From Nitrospira sp. CR1.3 (GTDB lineage Bacteria > Nitrospirota > Nitrospiria > Nitrospirales > Nitrospiraceae): 64,000 bases of DNA. The number at the start of each line of letters is the position of its first letter. The first letter of the stretch is position 1. The position numbers were made by a program, and so were the translations under genes. The notes below the pieces were generated by a model, which was given only the letters and a program-made list of their open reading frames with translations, was not told the DNA's origin and made no database searches. Location: positions 62,001-126,000 of the forward strand of contig WIAH01000009.1 in NCBI GenBank assembly GCA_014055525.1, in the 5' to 3' direction. Shown here piece by piece: positions 16,585 through 25,822 of the stretch.

Positions 16585-19173
16585 ATGGATGGGCATTCTG
16601 CATCCCCTTGTGAGACTCTCGCGGAACGGTACCAGGCGCTCCTGGAGGTCGCCGAGGCGATCTCCGCGCACCGCGATCTCCACGAACTCTTTCGAGATCT
16701 CGCCCAACGCCTCCCCCGAGTGGTGCATGTGAATTTCGTCGCCCTTTCGCTGCACGATCCTGCGCGTAGCGTGATGCGCTTACAGACCATTCAGGCGAAT
16801 GTCCCGGCGGATCTCGTGGGCGGTCACGAGGAACCGGTCGAGGAGACTCCCGCCGGAACCGTTTGGCAAACGCAGCAACCGATCCTCGTCTCCGATCTTT
16901 CCGGGGAGCGACGTTGGCCGACGGTGACCAGACGGATGCAGGAGGACGGCATCAATTCTTATTGTGTCGTTCCCCTGACCACGGCAGTCCGGCGGTTGGG
17001 AGCTATGGGATTTGCGAGCTTGCAGAAAGGAGCCTATGGCGAGGCGGACGCGGAATTTCTCCAGGAGGTCGGCAAGCAAGTGGCGGTCGCGGTGGACAAC
17101 GTCCTTCATCATCAAGACCTCGCTCATGATCGGGATCGATTACGTCTCCTTCTGGAAGTCACGGAATCCATCGTGTCACACCGGGACCTCACCGATCTGT
17201 TGCGGGACCTCGCCCAACGGCTCCCTCACATCGTGCCGTTCGATTACATCAACGTGGTCTTGCACGAACCTTCGCGCGATGTGATGCGCCTGTGGCTGCT
17301 GGTCACCGCTGTTCCCAGCACGATCAGCCCCGGTTTGGAAACGCCCGTCGGCGAATCTCCCGGCGGATTGGTGTGGAAGACGCAGCAGCCGCTGACGGTG
17401 AACGACATTGCGCAGGAGCGCCGCTTCCCCAAGCTGATGTCCATGCTGCGCGAGAACGGCGTCCAATCCTTCTGCGCGGTTCCACTCACGACGGCGCAGC
17501 GCAGACTCGGCGCCATGGGATTCGGGAGCCTGCAACTGAGAGCCTATCAGCCGGCTGAGCTCGATTTCATGCAGCAGGTGGCGAAGCAGGTGGCGGTGGC
17601 GGTGGACAACGTGTTGCATGATGAGAGCGCCGAGGCCGCGCAGCGTCAACTGACTCGGGAACGTGATCGTCAACGATTGTTGCTCGAGGTGAACAACGCG
17701 GTCGTGTCGCATCTGGATCTTGACGCTCTCTTCACCGCGGTCAGCTCCTGTCTGCGCACGGTCATTCAGCACGATGGCTCCAGCCTGCTCCTCTACGATG
17801 CCGAGACGCGCTTGTGGCGCATTCACGTGCTGGACTTCGCGAAGAACGAAAGCTTTGTCGAGGAGGGTCGAGCGGAGGAGAGTACGCAGTCGCCCTGTTG
17901 CCAGGCGATTACAACGGGCAAGCCGGCCGTGTTTCGTGAGCGGGATCTGAAGGATATGGCGGCCTCTTCCCCTATCGCGCAGGAACTGCTCGACTGCGGT
18001 GTCAAATCATTCTGCTCCGCGCCTCTCTTGTCGCATAATCGCACGCTGGGCGCGCTCAACATAGGCCGGCGGCAGGATGACGGATTCACCCAGGAGGATG
18101 TCGAGTTGCTCGGCCAGGTCGCGCAACAGGTCGCCATCGCGGTCGAAAACGCGTTGGCGTACAAGCAGATCGCCCAGCTCAAAGACAAGTTGGCGGAAGA
18201 GAAGCTCTATCTTCAGGAGGAGATCCAGACTGAGTACAACTTCGAGGAAATCGTCGGCGAGAGCGCGGCCCTCAAGCGCGTGCTCAAAGAAGTTCAAACC
18301 GTCGCGGCGACCGACTCCACGGTGCTGATTCTGGGTGAAACGGGAAGCGGGAAGGAACTGATCGCGAGGGCGCTCCACAACCTCAGCGATCGTAAGGAGC
18401 GAACGTTCGTCAAGCTCAATTGCGCGGCCATTCCAACCGGTCTGCTTGAAAGCGAACTGTTCGGACACGAAAAAGGCGCGTTCACAGGAGCCATCGCGAC
18501 TAAGCTCGGTCGGTTCGAACTGGCCGATCGCGGGACCCTCTTCCTCGACGAGGTCGGAGAGATTCCACTGGAGCTTCAGGTGAAATTGCTTCGGGTGCTG
18601 CAAGAGCAGGAATTTGAGCGATTGGGAAGCACCCGCACCATTCGCGTCAATGTCCGGCTCATCGCCGCCACGAATCGCGATCTGGCGCAACTCGTCGACG
18701 AGCAGAAGTTCCGGAGCGATTTGTATTATCGACTGAAAGTGTTTCCGATCACCGTTCCCGCCCTGCGCGAACGGGCGGAGGACATCCCCTTGTTGGTTCG
18801 GCACTTCGCGCAGAAATTCGCTCAACGCATGAAGAAGCGCATCGAGACGATTCCCTCGGAAGCCATGAGAGCTCTGCAATCCTATCCGTGGCCGGGCAAC
18901 GTGCGCGAACTGGAGAACTTCCTGGAGCGGGCGGTGATTCTGTCGTCCGGTTCCGAGCTGTTCGTGCAACTGTCGGAATTGAAACGCCCGATCAGCGCCG
19001 TCAACGGGTCCGTCACGACGCTTGAGGAAGCAGAACGAGAGCACATTCTGAAAGCGCTGCGAGATTCAAGCTGGACCATCGGCGGTCCTTCCGGCGCCGC
19101 TGCCAAGCTCGGAATGAAACGAACCACCCTGCAATCCAAGATGCAGAAGCTCGGCATCAGTCGTCCGTCATAG
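16585..19173 (+). CDS. Sigma-54-dependent activator with three GAF domains
   Basis: An 862-residue regulator of the NtrC/FhlA class without a receiver domain. Residues about 10-155, 185-340 and 375-525 are three GAF sensor domains; the first two are similar to each other ([32 protein letters not shown]). A short coiled coil leads to the AAA+ domain: Walker A GETGSGKE near residue 585, the sigma-54-contact loop GAFTGA near 632, Walker B LFLDEVGE, and an R-finger region. A Fis-type helix-turn-helix ends the protein ([20 protein letters not shown]). GTG 16579 is also possible. It stands just upstream of the first of three tandem-palindrome/sigma-54 promoter regions and is their likely activator. 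GAF ligand unknown. Confidence 0.95.
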   Translation: MDGHSASPCETLAERYQALLEVAEAISAHRDLHELFRDLAQRLPRVVHVNFVALSLHDPARSVMRLQTIQANVPADLVGGHEEPVEETPAGTVWQTQQPILVSDLSGERRWPTVTRRMQEDGINSYCVVPLTTAVRRLGAMGFASLQKGAYGEADAEFLQEVGKQVAVAVDNVLHHQDLAHDRDRLRLLLEVTESIVSHRDLTDLLRDLAQRLPHIVPFDYINVVLHEPSRDVMRLWLLVTAVPSTISPGLETPVGESPGGLVWKTQQPLTVNDIAQERRFPKLMSMLRENGVQSFCAVPLTTAQRRLGAMGFGSLQLRAYQPAELDFMQQVAKQVAVAVDNVLHDESAEAAQRQLTRERDRQRLLLEVNNAVVSHLDLDALFTAVSSCLRTVIQHDGSSLLLYDAETRLWRIHVLDFAKNESFVEEGRAEESTQSPCCQAITTGKPAVFRERDLKDMAASSPIAQELLDCGVKSFCSAPLLSHNRTLGALNIGRRQDDGFTQEDVELLGQVAQQVAIAVENALAYKQIAQLKDKLAEEKLYLQEEIQTEYNFEEIVGESAALKRVLKEVQTVAATDSTVLILGETGSGKELIARALHNLSDRKERTFVKLNCAAIPTGLLESELFGHEKGAFTGAIATKLGRFELADRGTLFLDEVGEIPLELQVKLLRVLQEQEFERLGSTRTIRVNVRLIAATNRDLAQLVDEQKFRSDLYYRLKVFPITVPALRERAEDIPLLVRHFAQKFAQRMKKRIETIPSEAMRALQSYPWPGNVRELENFLERAVILSSGSELFVQLSELKRPISAVNGSVTTLEEAEREHILKALRDSSWTIGGPSGAAAKLGMKRTTLQSKMQKLGISRPS

Positions 19174-19207
19174 CGCCGAACTTTCGGCATCTGCCGAGAT
19201 ACCGGCG
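19174..19207 (+). promoter_or_regulatory. Tandem 16-bp palindromes, putative activator sites (unit 1)
   Basis: Two imperfect palindromes, CGCCGAACTTTCGGCA (19174-19189) and TGCCGAGATACCGGCG (19192-19207), lie 18 bp apart start to start, directly after the sigma-54 activator gene. The same motif and spacing recur at 21148-21181 and 32968-33001. They sit 109 bp upstream of a -24/-12 element, a usual distance for enhancer-binding proteins. Confidence 0.75.
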
Positions 19208-19315
19208 CGGACTTCTTCTTCACCCTGCTCTTCCACGCAACCGCTCCTCGCATCTGAAGAGGACTTTCCTTGCCGTATCGACGACTTGCACCGTACTGAG
19301 AACCTCCTTCGTAGA

Positions 19316-19330
19316 CGGAACGCGACTTGC
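19316..19330 (+). promoter_or_regulatory. Putative sigma-54 promoter (unit 1)
   Basis: CGGAAC-GCGAC-TTGC has GG and GC separated by ten bases, the defining -24/-12 spacing of sigma-54 promoters (consensus TGGCAC-N5-TTGC). The predicted start of transcription near 19342 leaves a leader of about 50 bases before ATG 19393. This is the weakest match of the three such promoters here. Confidence 0.65.
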
Positions 19331-19392
19331 GGTTCCACTGAGTAACAACCCCAAGTTCACAAGGGTAGGGGAATGACATTGGAGGGAGGCAT

Positions 19393-20004
19393 ATGAAGAA
19401 TATAGGCAGGACGTACAAACCGACAGATCTCGCGGCGCGAGCGGGAATTACGGCGGTGGTCGGCGCAATTTCCCTGTGCCTCCTCTTGTCCTTCGCGCCG
19501 AACACGTACGGGACCTCTTTGCCTGGTGCCGTGGTGAACAGCTCGTCGGATCTTCAAATCGCCTTGCGGTGGATTCAACCATTATTGGGCTATGCGATCG
19601 TCGAAGACGCAGTGATCAGGCAACCCCTTGACGGCCGCCTTAGTAAAGCAATCGATGGTGTTGATCAGATGCCGGTGGTCGCCCATCATAAAACCGCCGC
19701 AGTGAATTCGGAAACGTGGACCTCGGTTCATCTCACAGCAACTAAGATGGATCATGTGTCTCGTGTGCAATGGATCATGGGACGCCTCATTGTGGAATTG
19801 ACCAGGCACCGACTAGTTGCTTCGGACGAACCGGCAGACGAGGGCAACCAACGGATTATCGCAATCGCGCGACTGGTGGAGAAGGAGTTGAATGGTGCGT
19901 TCAGGACCGGGTCGAACGCCGGGCCTGGACGGCCAGTCGCGACTCATGCACTCCATCGGGAGCTGGCGCCATCACATAATCCGGAAGCAGGGCTGGTCTT
20001 CTGA
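19393..20004 (+). CDS. Hypothetical exported protein, first gene behind sigma-54 promoter
   Basis: A 203-residue protein with an N-terminal signal or anchor segment (residues about 17-38, AGITAVVGAISLCLLLSFAP). The mature part has no motif I recognise; it contains scattered His (VAHHKTAAV, VHLTATKMDHVSRVQ). GGAGGGAGG lies ahead of the ATG. The last 35 residues are Pro/Gly/His-rich and compositionally different, so a late frameshift cannot be ruled out. It is followed after 31 bases by the TerB/Coq4-like genes and is probably co-transcribed with them. Confidence 0.65.
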   Translation: MKNIGRTYKPTDLAARAGITAVVGAISLCLLLSFAPNTYGTSLPGAVVNSSSDLQIALRWIQPLLGYAIVEDAVIRQPLDGRLSKAIDGVDQMPVVAHHKTAAVNSETWTSVHLTATKMDHVSRVQWIMGRLIVELTRHRLVASDEPADEGNQRIIAIARLVEKELNGAFRTGSNAGPGRPVATHALHRELAPSHNPEAGLVF

Positions 20005-20035
20005 TCGAACAAAAGTTTATGAGAGAAAGGAGGAC

Positions 20036-20272
20036 ATGGTGGAACTGAAACTACCGAGTTCGGAGCAAGCTGTTTGGGGTTTACGCGCCATGAAGACCGT
20101 GGCCATGGTGGATGGAGCGCTCAGCGAGTCGGAAATGCATTTGATGGAATCGGTGCAGCGGGTCTTCGGTACGAACCACCAACTGGACCAGCTTCAGCCG
20201 ATCACCCCGACCGAACTCGCTCGAGCGCTGCCCGACAAACAAATCCGTCGCCAACTAGTCAACGGCCTGTAA
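20036..20272 (+). CDS. N-terminal part of a TerB/Coq4-like protein (split gene)
   Basis: Seventy-eight residues, starting with AAAGGAGG seven bases upstream. The sequence SSEQAVWGLRAMKTVAMVDGALSESEMHLM is the start of a TerB-like helical domain, a fold that typically has two such repeats. The frame stops at TAA just where the second half should begin, and the next frame continues the domain (SLIDQEASQQEADLIEKFAEAL). One lost base near 20270 (GGCCTG-TAATG, where GGCCTGGTAATG would read through) would explain the break. Alternatively TAATG allows termination-reinitiation and the two parts are made separately. Confidence 0.65.
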   Translation: MVELKLPSSEQAVWGLRAMKTVAMVDGALSESEMHLMESVQRVFGTNHQLDQLQPITPTELARALPDKQIRRQLVNGL

Positions 20273-21036
20273 TGTCGCTCATCGACCAGGAAGCGAGCCA
20301 GCAGGAGGCGGACCTGATCGAAAAATTTGCTGAAGCGCTGGAGATCAGCGCTCCCGAGGTAAAGGACTTGCGGTATGTGGTGAAAAATGAATTTTTGCAA
20401 CTCCGCCTTGATTTCGCCCGCCGCGTCTGGCTGCGAGAGAAGGTCAAAGAGATCTGGGACCGCGAAGGAATCAAGGGAATGTATAAGTTCGTCCGCGGGA
20501 TGGTGGGCGAGTATGAAAATCAAGCTCTCGCAGCTCGTTATCAAGCCTTGGAACATTATCCCCCCGGCTCGCTCGGGCGCTCCTACTGGGAGTACTGCCG
20601 GAAGAACAGTTTTGCTCTTCCCGGTGAGAAGGGAGGTGCGGCGGAACCCATTCTGTTTCACGATTGCGCGCACGTGTTGTCGGGCTATGGAACGGATCCG
20701 GAGGGAGAGGTTCAGATCGCCTGCTTCAGCGCCGGATTTCAACGACGTGACCCTTTTCTCTTCGTGTTCTTCGTCCTACTGCAGTTCCATGCAGGCGTTC
20801 GTATGACGCCGATCACCCAGGCCGGAACCGGGTTCTTCAATCCAGAGAAGGCTCTCATCGCGATTCGGCGCGGCGCGGCGATGAACGTGGACCTCAACAG
20901 CGGCTGGGATTACTGGCCCGTCATGAGAGAGCAGGTCGAAGAGCTGAGAAAACGCTACAACATCCTCCCACCGGAGGCATTTCGTGCAACCGGTCCACGG
21001 GTCGGGAATGTGGTCGATGAGAAGGTATCGACGTAG
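20272..21036 (+). CDS. C-terminal part: TerB second half plus Coq4-like domain
   Basis: A 254-residue reading frame whose ATG overlaps the preceding stop (TAATG). Residues 1-45 complete the TerB-like domain. Residues about 90-245 resemble Coq4: LEHYPPGSLGRSYWEYCRKN, then the metal motif H-D-x2-H-x11-E as HDCAHVLSGYGTDPEGE, and a helix-rich end. Coq4 in eukaryotes organises ubiquinone synthesis; bacterial homologues are less studied and may bind lipid or quinone. Together with the 20036 frame this makes one TerB-Coq4-like protein of about 330 residues. Its place behind a sigma-54 promoter suggests an inducible envelope or quinone-stress role. Confidence 0.7.
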   Translation: MSLIDQEASQQEADLIEKFAEALEISAPEVKDLRYVVKNEFLQLRLDFARRVWLREKVKEIWDREGIKGMYKFVRGMVGEYENQALAARYQALEHYPPGSLGRSYWEYCRKNSFALPGEKGGAAEPILFHDCAHVLSGYGTDPEGEVQIACFSAGFQRRDPFLFVFFVLLQFHAGVRMTPITQAGTGFFNPEKALIAIRRGAAMNVDLNSGWDYWPVMREQVEELRKRYNILPPEAFRATGPRVGNVVDEKVST

Positions 21037-21147
21037 GACACAGGGCTCCCAACCCATCTTGCAGAGAGAGATCTCCTGAAACTACGGGCGTTTCGGCAAG
21101 ACTGAATCGTGGAGCGCCGGTCTTTCGGAAATTGCCTGTCTGTCTCG

Positions 21148-21181
21148 CGCCGAGATGTCGGCATGCGCCGAGATGTCGGCA
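21148..21181 (+). promoter_or_regulatory. Tandem identical 16-bp palindromes (unit 2)
   Basis: CGCCGAGATGTCGGCA occurs twice, at 21148-21163 and 21166-21181, 18 bp apart start to start. A weaker relative, CGCCGGTCTTTCGGAA, lies at 21115-21130. The motif matches those at 19174 and 32968. A sigma-54 promoter follows 110 bp downstream. Likely binding sites for the GAF-domain activator encoded at 16585. Confidence 0.82.
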
Positions 21182-21290
21182 GATTCTCACCGTCACGGAC
21201 GATTCATTGGTCAGCCGTTTCCTCCCCGTTCCAGCAAGAAACCTTCCTGAAGATCGGTAGTTAGCTTCTCTTTCATTGGATCATTGTACA

Positions 21291-21306
21291 TGGTACGAGC
21301 ATTGCT
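21291..21306 (+). promoter_or_regulatory. Sigma-54 promoter of the first RND operon
   Basis: TGGTAC-GAGCA-TTGCT matches the sigma-54 consensus TGGCAC-N5-TTGCW except one base, with exact GG-N10-GC spacing. Transcription would begin near 21317, which rules out the upstream ATG at 21309 as start of the adaptor gene and favours GTG 21372. Confidence 0.85.
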
Positions 21307-21371
21307 GGATGACTGTGACTACGAGAGGCGAGAACTTTCTTTATTGCAAGCAGAAGTCTTGGGGGTTCGAC

Positions 21372-22490
21372 GTGAAACGTCATAGCTGGATCGGATCGGT
21401 TTTGCTCCTCATGATGATCGTGGCGGTCGGCGTCGGGTTGGCTGGCTGGAAATACTCGTCCATCCAGGAGGGCAATGAGGCCTCAGCTCGGCAGCCCGAG
21501 CCTATGGAAGCGGTGACGCTCGCTGTAGCGAGGGAACTTGAGCACCGTCAGTCCGCGACGTCGATCGGAACGGTGTTGGCATTGCGATCGATCACCCTGC
21601 GCAATGAGCTTCCCGGCACGGTCCAGGAGGTTAGGCTCATCTCCGGTCAAGTGGTTGAGCGAGGGACCGTCCTTGTTGCGCTCGATGTGTCCGTGGAGGA
21701 GGCAGATTTGAAAGCCCAGCAGGCGCAGGCCGCTCTCGCGAAATCAGTGCTCGAGCGCCGGCAGCACTTGCGGCGGGACCTTGCGACCGCCCAGGAAGAA
21801 GTGGACCGGGCACGCGCGGACCTCGATGTCGCGTTGGCGCAGATCGCGCGCACGAAAGCCATCATTGCCCGCAAGACGATCCGTGCGCCGTTCCGCGCGC
21901 GAGTGGGTCTGGCGGACGTGCATACGGGCCAGTATCTCAATGAAGGCAGCCGACTCACGACGCTGCAAGGCGTCGACGACGCGGTGCACGTGGACTTCGC
22001 GGTCGTGCAACAGGTTGCCGCTGGCTTGCGGGAGGGCGACAACGTCCAGGTCTTCGTCACGGCCGAATCGGCTCCGATAGCCGCAACAATCGTCGCGCTC
22101 GACGCACGCATCGATCCCGAGACCCGCAACGCCATGGTGCGCGCGAAGATCGAGGGGACCTCCGGCGCGCCGGCGCCCGGTGCCTCGGTGCGCGTCCGGG
22201 TTCCGGTCGGCTCCCCACGCAAGGCCGTCGCTGTTCCGGTGAACGCGCTCCGGAAGGGTCCCGGAGGAGACCAGGTATTCGTGATCGCTCCCGGCAACGA
22301 CGGCAAGACCCGCGCGCACGTGCGCCAGGTCGAGAGCGGCCCGACGGTGGGCGACGAAGTCGTCGTCTTGAACGGGCTTTCCGCTGGCGAGCTCGTCGCC
22401 GCGTCAGGGTCCTTCAAGTTGCGCGAAGGGGCGCTCGTCACGATCGCTGGAGACCGTGAAGGTGCTGCAGGTCCGAACCGGGCGGGCTGA
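21372..22490 (+). CDS. RND efflux periplasmic adaptor (MFP) subunit
   Basis: A 372-residue membrane fusion protein. An N-terminal anchor (WIGSVLLLMMIVAVGVGLAGW) is followed by the lipoyl/barrel start LRNELPGTVQEVRLISGQVV, a coiled-coil hairpin (about residues 100-160), the second lipoyl half (IRAPFRARVGLADVHTGQYL) and beta-barrel and membrane-proximal domains. It links the inner-membrane pump to an outer-membrane channel. GTG 21372 is chosen because the sigma-54 promoter would start RNA downstream of earlier starts. The pump gene follows after 32 bases; no outer-membrane gene is in this unit. Confidence 0.9.
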   Translation: MKRHSWIGSVLLLMMIVAVGVGLAGWKYSSIQEGNEASARQPEPMEAVTLAVARELEHRQSATSIGTVLALRSITLRNELPGTVQEVRLISGQVVERGTVLVALDVSVEEADLKAQQAQAALAKSVLERRQHLRRDLATAQEEVDRARADLDVALAQIARTKAIIARKTIRAPFRARVGLADVHTGQYLNEGSRLTTLQGVDDAVHVDFAVVQQVAAGLREGDNVQVFVTAESAPIAATIVALDARIDPETRNAMVRAKIEGTSGAPAPGASVRVRVPVGSPRKAVAVPVNALRKGPGGDQVFVIAPGNDGKTRAHVRQVESGPTVGDEVVVLNGLSAGELVAASGSFKLREGALVTIAGDREGAAGPNRAG

Positions 22491-22522
22491 GCTGAGTAAC
22501 AGGACGAGGCCGGATTAGCGCC

Positions 22523-25500
22523 ATGCGCTCGTTTACCGACATTTTTATCAAGCATCCAGTGCTCGCCGTCGTCGTCAACCTCGTGATCGTGCTCGCGGGT
22601 TGGAGGGCGCTGACGACCCTGCCGGTGCAGCAGTACCCGAAGATCGAAAGCTCGTCGGTGATCATCACGACGATCTACTACGGCGCCGGGGCCGAGACGG
22701 TCCGAGGCTTCCTCAGCACGCCGATCGAACGGGTTGTCTCCGCGATCGGCGGCGTCGACTACGTGGAATCGACCAGCCGCGCCGGCGTCAGCACCGTGAC
22801 GGTGCACTTGAAACTGAACCACAGCAGCACGGCGGCGCTGGCCGAGGTGACGGCGCGGCTCCAGCAGGTCCGGTCCGAGCTGCCGTCGGAAGCTGAACCC
22901 CCCGTGATCGAAGTTCAGCGGGCGGATCGACCCTACGCGTCGTTCTATCTCAGTTTCACTTCCATGGAGCGAAGTGTGCCGGCCGTCACCGATTGGCTCC
23001 TGCGCACGCTCCAGCCCCAATTCTCGACTCTGTCAGGCGTCCAGCGGGTCACCATCGAGGGCGGCCGCCAGATCGCCATGCGCATCTGGATCGACCCGGA
23101 TCGGCTCGCCTCGTTCAATCTCTCGCCCGGCGAGGTGCAAGGGGCCCTCCGTCGCAACAACTACCTGGCCGCGGTCGGCCGGACGAAGGGCAATTTCGTC
23201 CAGATCAACTTGCTCGCCAACACCGACTTGCGCTCCGCAGAAGAGTTCGAGGATCTGATTGTCGCCGACCGAGGCGGCGCCATTGTGCGGCTGAAGGATG
23301 TGGCGCGGGTTGAGCGGGAAGCCGAAGAAGCGGAGATGGTCGCGAAATACAACCGCGCCGAGGGCGTCTATCTCGGAGTGTGGCCGGTGCCGGGAGCGAA
23401 CGAGATCGAGGTCGCGCATAGGCTGCGCGACGAGATGGATCGCATCAGGCCGACATTGCCGAAAGACATCGACATGCGGCTCGTCTGGGACGGGACGATG
23501 TTCATGCGGAACGCGTTGACCGAGATCACCAAGACCTTGTCGGAGACGGTTCTGATCGTCGCCCTGGTCGTATTTCTTTTCATGGGCTCAGTGCGTACGG
23601 CGCTCGTGCCGCTCGTCGCGATGCCCGTGTCCCTGGTCGGAGCGGCGATCTTCATGGTCGCGTTCGGCTTCAGCCTGAACCTCCTGACGCTGCTCGCCAT
23701 CGTGTTATCGGTCGGGCTGGTCGTGGACGACGCGATCGTCGTCGTCGAGAACGTCGAGCGGCACGTGCGCCTCGGGAAGTCGCGGATCGAGGCGGCCCTG
23801 ATCGGCGCTCGCGAATTGCTCGGTCCGATCATCGCCATGACGATCACGCTGGCCACGGTCTACACGCCCATCGGCTTTCAGGGCGGGTTGACCGGCTCGC
23901 TCTTCCTGGAGTTCGCGATTACGCTTGCCGTGGCGGTGGTGTTGTCTGGAGTCGTGGCGATCACGCTCTCGCCGGTCATGAGTTCGCGGTTCGTGCACCC
24001 GCAGGGCAGGGAAGGCCGGCTGACCGCCCTCGTCAATCGCGGCTTCGAGCTCGTGCGCCGCGCCTACGCGAGACTGCTCGACGGCGCATTGGAAATGCGG
24101 TGGGGAATCGTGGCGGCGGCGCTCGTGATCATGGTGGCCGCGTGGCCGCTCTTCCTCTTCTCGCGCCAGGAACTGGCCCCCGTGGAAGATCAAAGCCATA
24201 TCAGCCTGTTCTTCGAGGCATCGCCTGACTCCACAGTGGCCGCCACGAACCGCGATCACCTGCAGATCGTGCGGGCCATCACGGCCTTTCCGGAAACGGA
24301 ATTCACCTGGTCGTTGACCACGGCATGGGGCGGGTTTGGAGGCCTGGTAGCCAAGGATTGGCATATGCGGGAGCGCTCGACCGAACAGATGTACGGCGAG
24401 GTCTATGGAGCAGTATCGCAGGTGCCTGGCTTGCGCGTTTTTCCCCGTCTCGACCCCCCGCTTCCGACGCCCGGCCAATATGACGTCGAGTTGGTGCTGC
24501 AGAGCGACCTGCCGGCCCAGCAGATGCTCGAAACGGTTGGAGCCGTGGTCGGCGCCGGTTGGCAGAGCGGCAAGTTTCTGTACGTGGATACCGACTTGAA
24601 GATCGATCTCCCCGAAGCGCGCGTGGTGCTGGACCGGGAGCGTCTGGCCGACTTGGGACTCGACTTGGCAGGGGTCGGTCGAGAGCTCGGGACGCTGCTC
24701 GGTGGCGCCTACGTGAACCGGTTCAATTATTTCGACCGCAGTTACAAGGTCATCCCGCAGATCGGGGATAAGGACCGGGCGACGGTTGATCCGCTCCTCG
24801 ATCTCAAGATCAAGACACCAGGCGGTCAGCTTGTGCCGGTTTCGACGTTCACGCACATCGAGACCAGCACGGCCCCGCGCACATTGAACCGCTTTCAACA
24901 GCGCAATGCAGTCCGAATCTTCGGAGGCGTCAAGCCCGGTGTCACAAAGGAAGAAGGTCTGCGCGTTCTCGAGGCTGCAGCAACCGCTGCGGGCGGCCCG
25001 GCCATCGTTCTGGATTATGGGGGCGAGTCGAGGCAAATCCGCCAGGAGGGATCCGCGCTGACCGTCACGCTCGGGTTTGCCGTCGTGCTCATCTATCTGG
25101 TGCTGGCGGCGCAGTTCCAGAGCTTCCGCGATCCGCTCATCGTCCTGCTCGGCTCGGTCCCGCTCGCGATCTCCGGCGCGCTGGTGTTCAGCTTTCTCGA
25201 CCTCACCACGATCAACATCTATTCGCAGGTCGGGCTCATTACGCTCGTCGGACTGATCGCGAAGAACGGCATTCTCATCGTGGAATTCGCGAACCAGCTG
25301 CAGGCGCAGGGGCTCTCGCGCGTGGCTGCGGTGCGCGAGGCGTCGTTGACCCGATTGCGGCCGGTGCTGATGACCTCCGCGGCCACCATCTTCGGCCACC
25401 TGCCACTGGTGCTGGCGTCGGGGCCGGGAGCGGCGGCCCGCAACAGCATCGGGATGGTGCTGGTCACTGGCATGACCGTGGGGACGTTGTTCACCCTGTT

Positions 25501-25627
25501 CGTCGTGCCGGTGTTCTACTCGCTGATTGCCGCGCAACACCAGTCCAGCTTGGCGCACGATGAAATCGAGCACGAGGTTGTGCAACCCGGCATGGTCCGC
25601 TTCCCGGTTCCATCGCAGCTCGCATAG
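22523..25627 (+). CDS. RND efflux pump, inner-membrane transporter
   Basis: A 1034-residue RND transporter of the HAE-1 (drug exporter) type with the usual 12-helix plan: helix 1 near residues 12-30, a large periplasmic loop, helices 2-6 at about 335-500, second loop, helices 8-12 at about 855-1010. The proton-relay Asp pair is in VGLVVDDAIVVVENVERH, and the FxGxxGSL-like FQGGLTGSLFLEFA segment is present. It exports hydrophobic compounds using the proton gradient. It is partnered with the adaptor at 21372; the outer-membrane factor at 38003 might serve both pumps. Confidence 0.93.
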   Translation: MRSFTDIFIKHPVLAVVVNLVIVLAGWRALTTLPVQQYPKIESSSVIITTIYYGAGAETVRGFLSTPIERVVSAIGGVDYVESTSRAGVSTVTVHLKLNHSSTAALAEVTARLQQVRSELPSEAEPPVIEVQRADRPYASFYLSFTSMERSVPAVTDWLLRTLQPQFSTLSGVQRVTIEGGRQIAMRIWIDPDRLASFNLSPGEVQGALRRNNYLAAVGRTKGNFVQINLLANTDLRSAEEFEDLIVADRGGAIVRLKDVARVEREAEEAEMVAKYNRAEGVYLGVWPVPGANEIEVAHRLRDEMDRIRPTLPKDIDMRLVWDGTMFMRNALTEITKTLSETVLIVALVVFLFMGSVRTALVPLVAMPVSLVGAAIFMVAFGFSLNLLTLLAIVLSVGLVVDDAIVVVENVERHVRLGKSRIEAALIGARELLGPIIAMTITLATVYTPIGFQGGLTGSLFLEFAITLAVAVVLSGVVAITLSPVMSSRFVHPQGREGRLTALVNRGFELVRRAYARLLDGALEMRWGIVAAALVIMVAAWPLFLFSRQELAPVEDQSHISLFFEASPDSTVAATNRDHLQIVRAITAFPETEFTWSLTTAWGGFGGLVAKDWHMRERSTEQMYGEVYGAVSQVPGLRVFPRLDPPLPTPGQYDVELVLQSDLPAQQMLETVGAVVGAGWQSGKFLYVDTDLKIDLPEARVVLDRERLADLGLDLAGVGRELGTLLGGAYVNRFNYFDRSYKVIPQIGDKDRATVDPLLDLKIKTPGGQLVPVSTFTHIETSTAPRTLNRFQQRNAVRIFGGVKPGVTKEEGLRVLEAAATAAGGPAIVLDYGGESRQIRQEGSALTVTLGFAVVLIYLVLAAQFQSFRDPLIVLLGSVPLAISGALVFSFLDLTTINIYSQVGLITLVGLIAKNGILIVEFANQLQAQGLSRVAAVREASLTRLRPVLMTSAATIFGHLPLVLASGPGAAARNSIGMVLVTGMTVGTLFTLFVVPVFYSLIAAQHQSSLAHDEIEHEVVQPGMVRFPVPSQLA

Positions 25628-25822
25628 GAGCACGGTGTCGGTTCATCTTCCATACAATTAATCGGCCATGAATAGGAACAGTAGCCTGTACTTATCCGCG
25701 GCACCATGTCGATTCCGGTACCTGGTGTTCGACAAATAGGTGGAGCCAGCGTCGCAGAGCGCATGGACGTTGGGACATACGATCTCAGCGAACGTGTATC
25801 CGGTCGAATGAGGAGGTCGCAT

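Noticed and set aside
19261..19273. A second sigma-54-like element, GGACTTTCCTTGC
   Set aside because: GG and GC are nine bases apart instead of ten.
23705..25633. A 642-codon minus-strand frame opposite the first RND pump
   Set aside because: Antisense shadow of the pump with the same odd composition.
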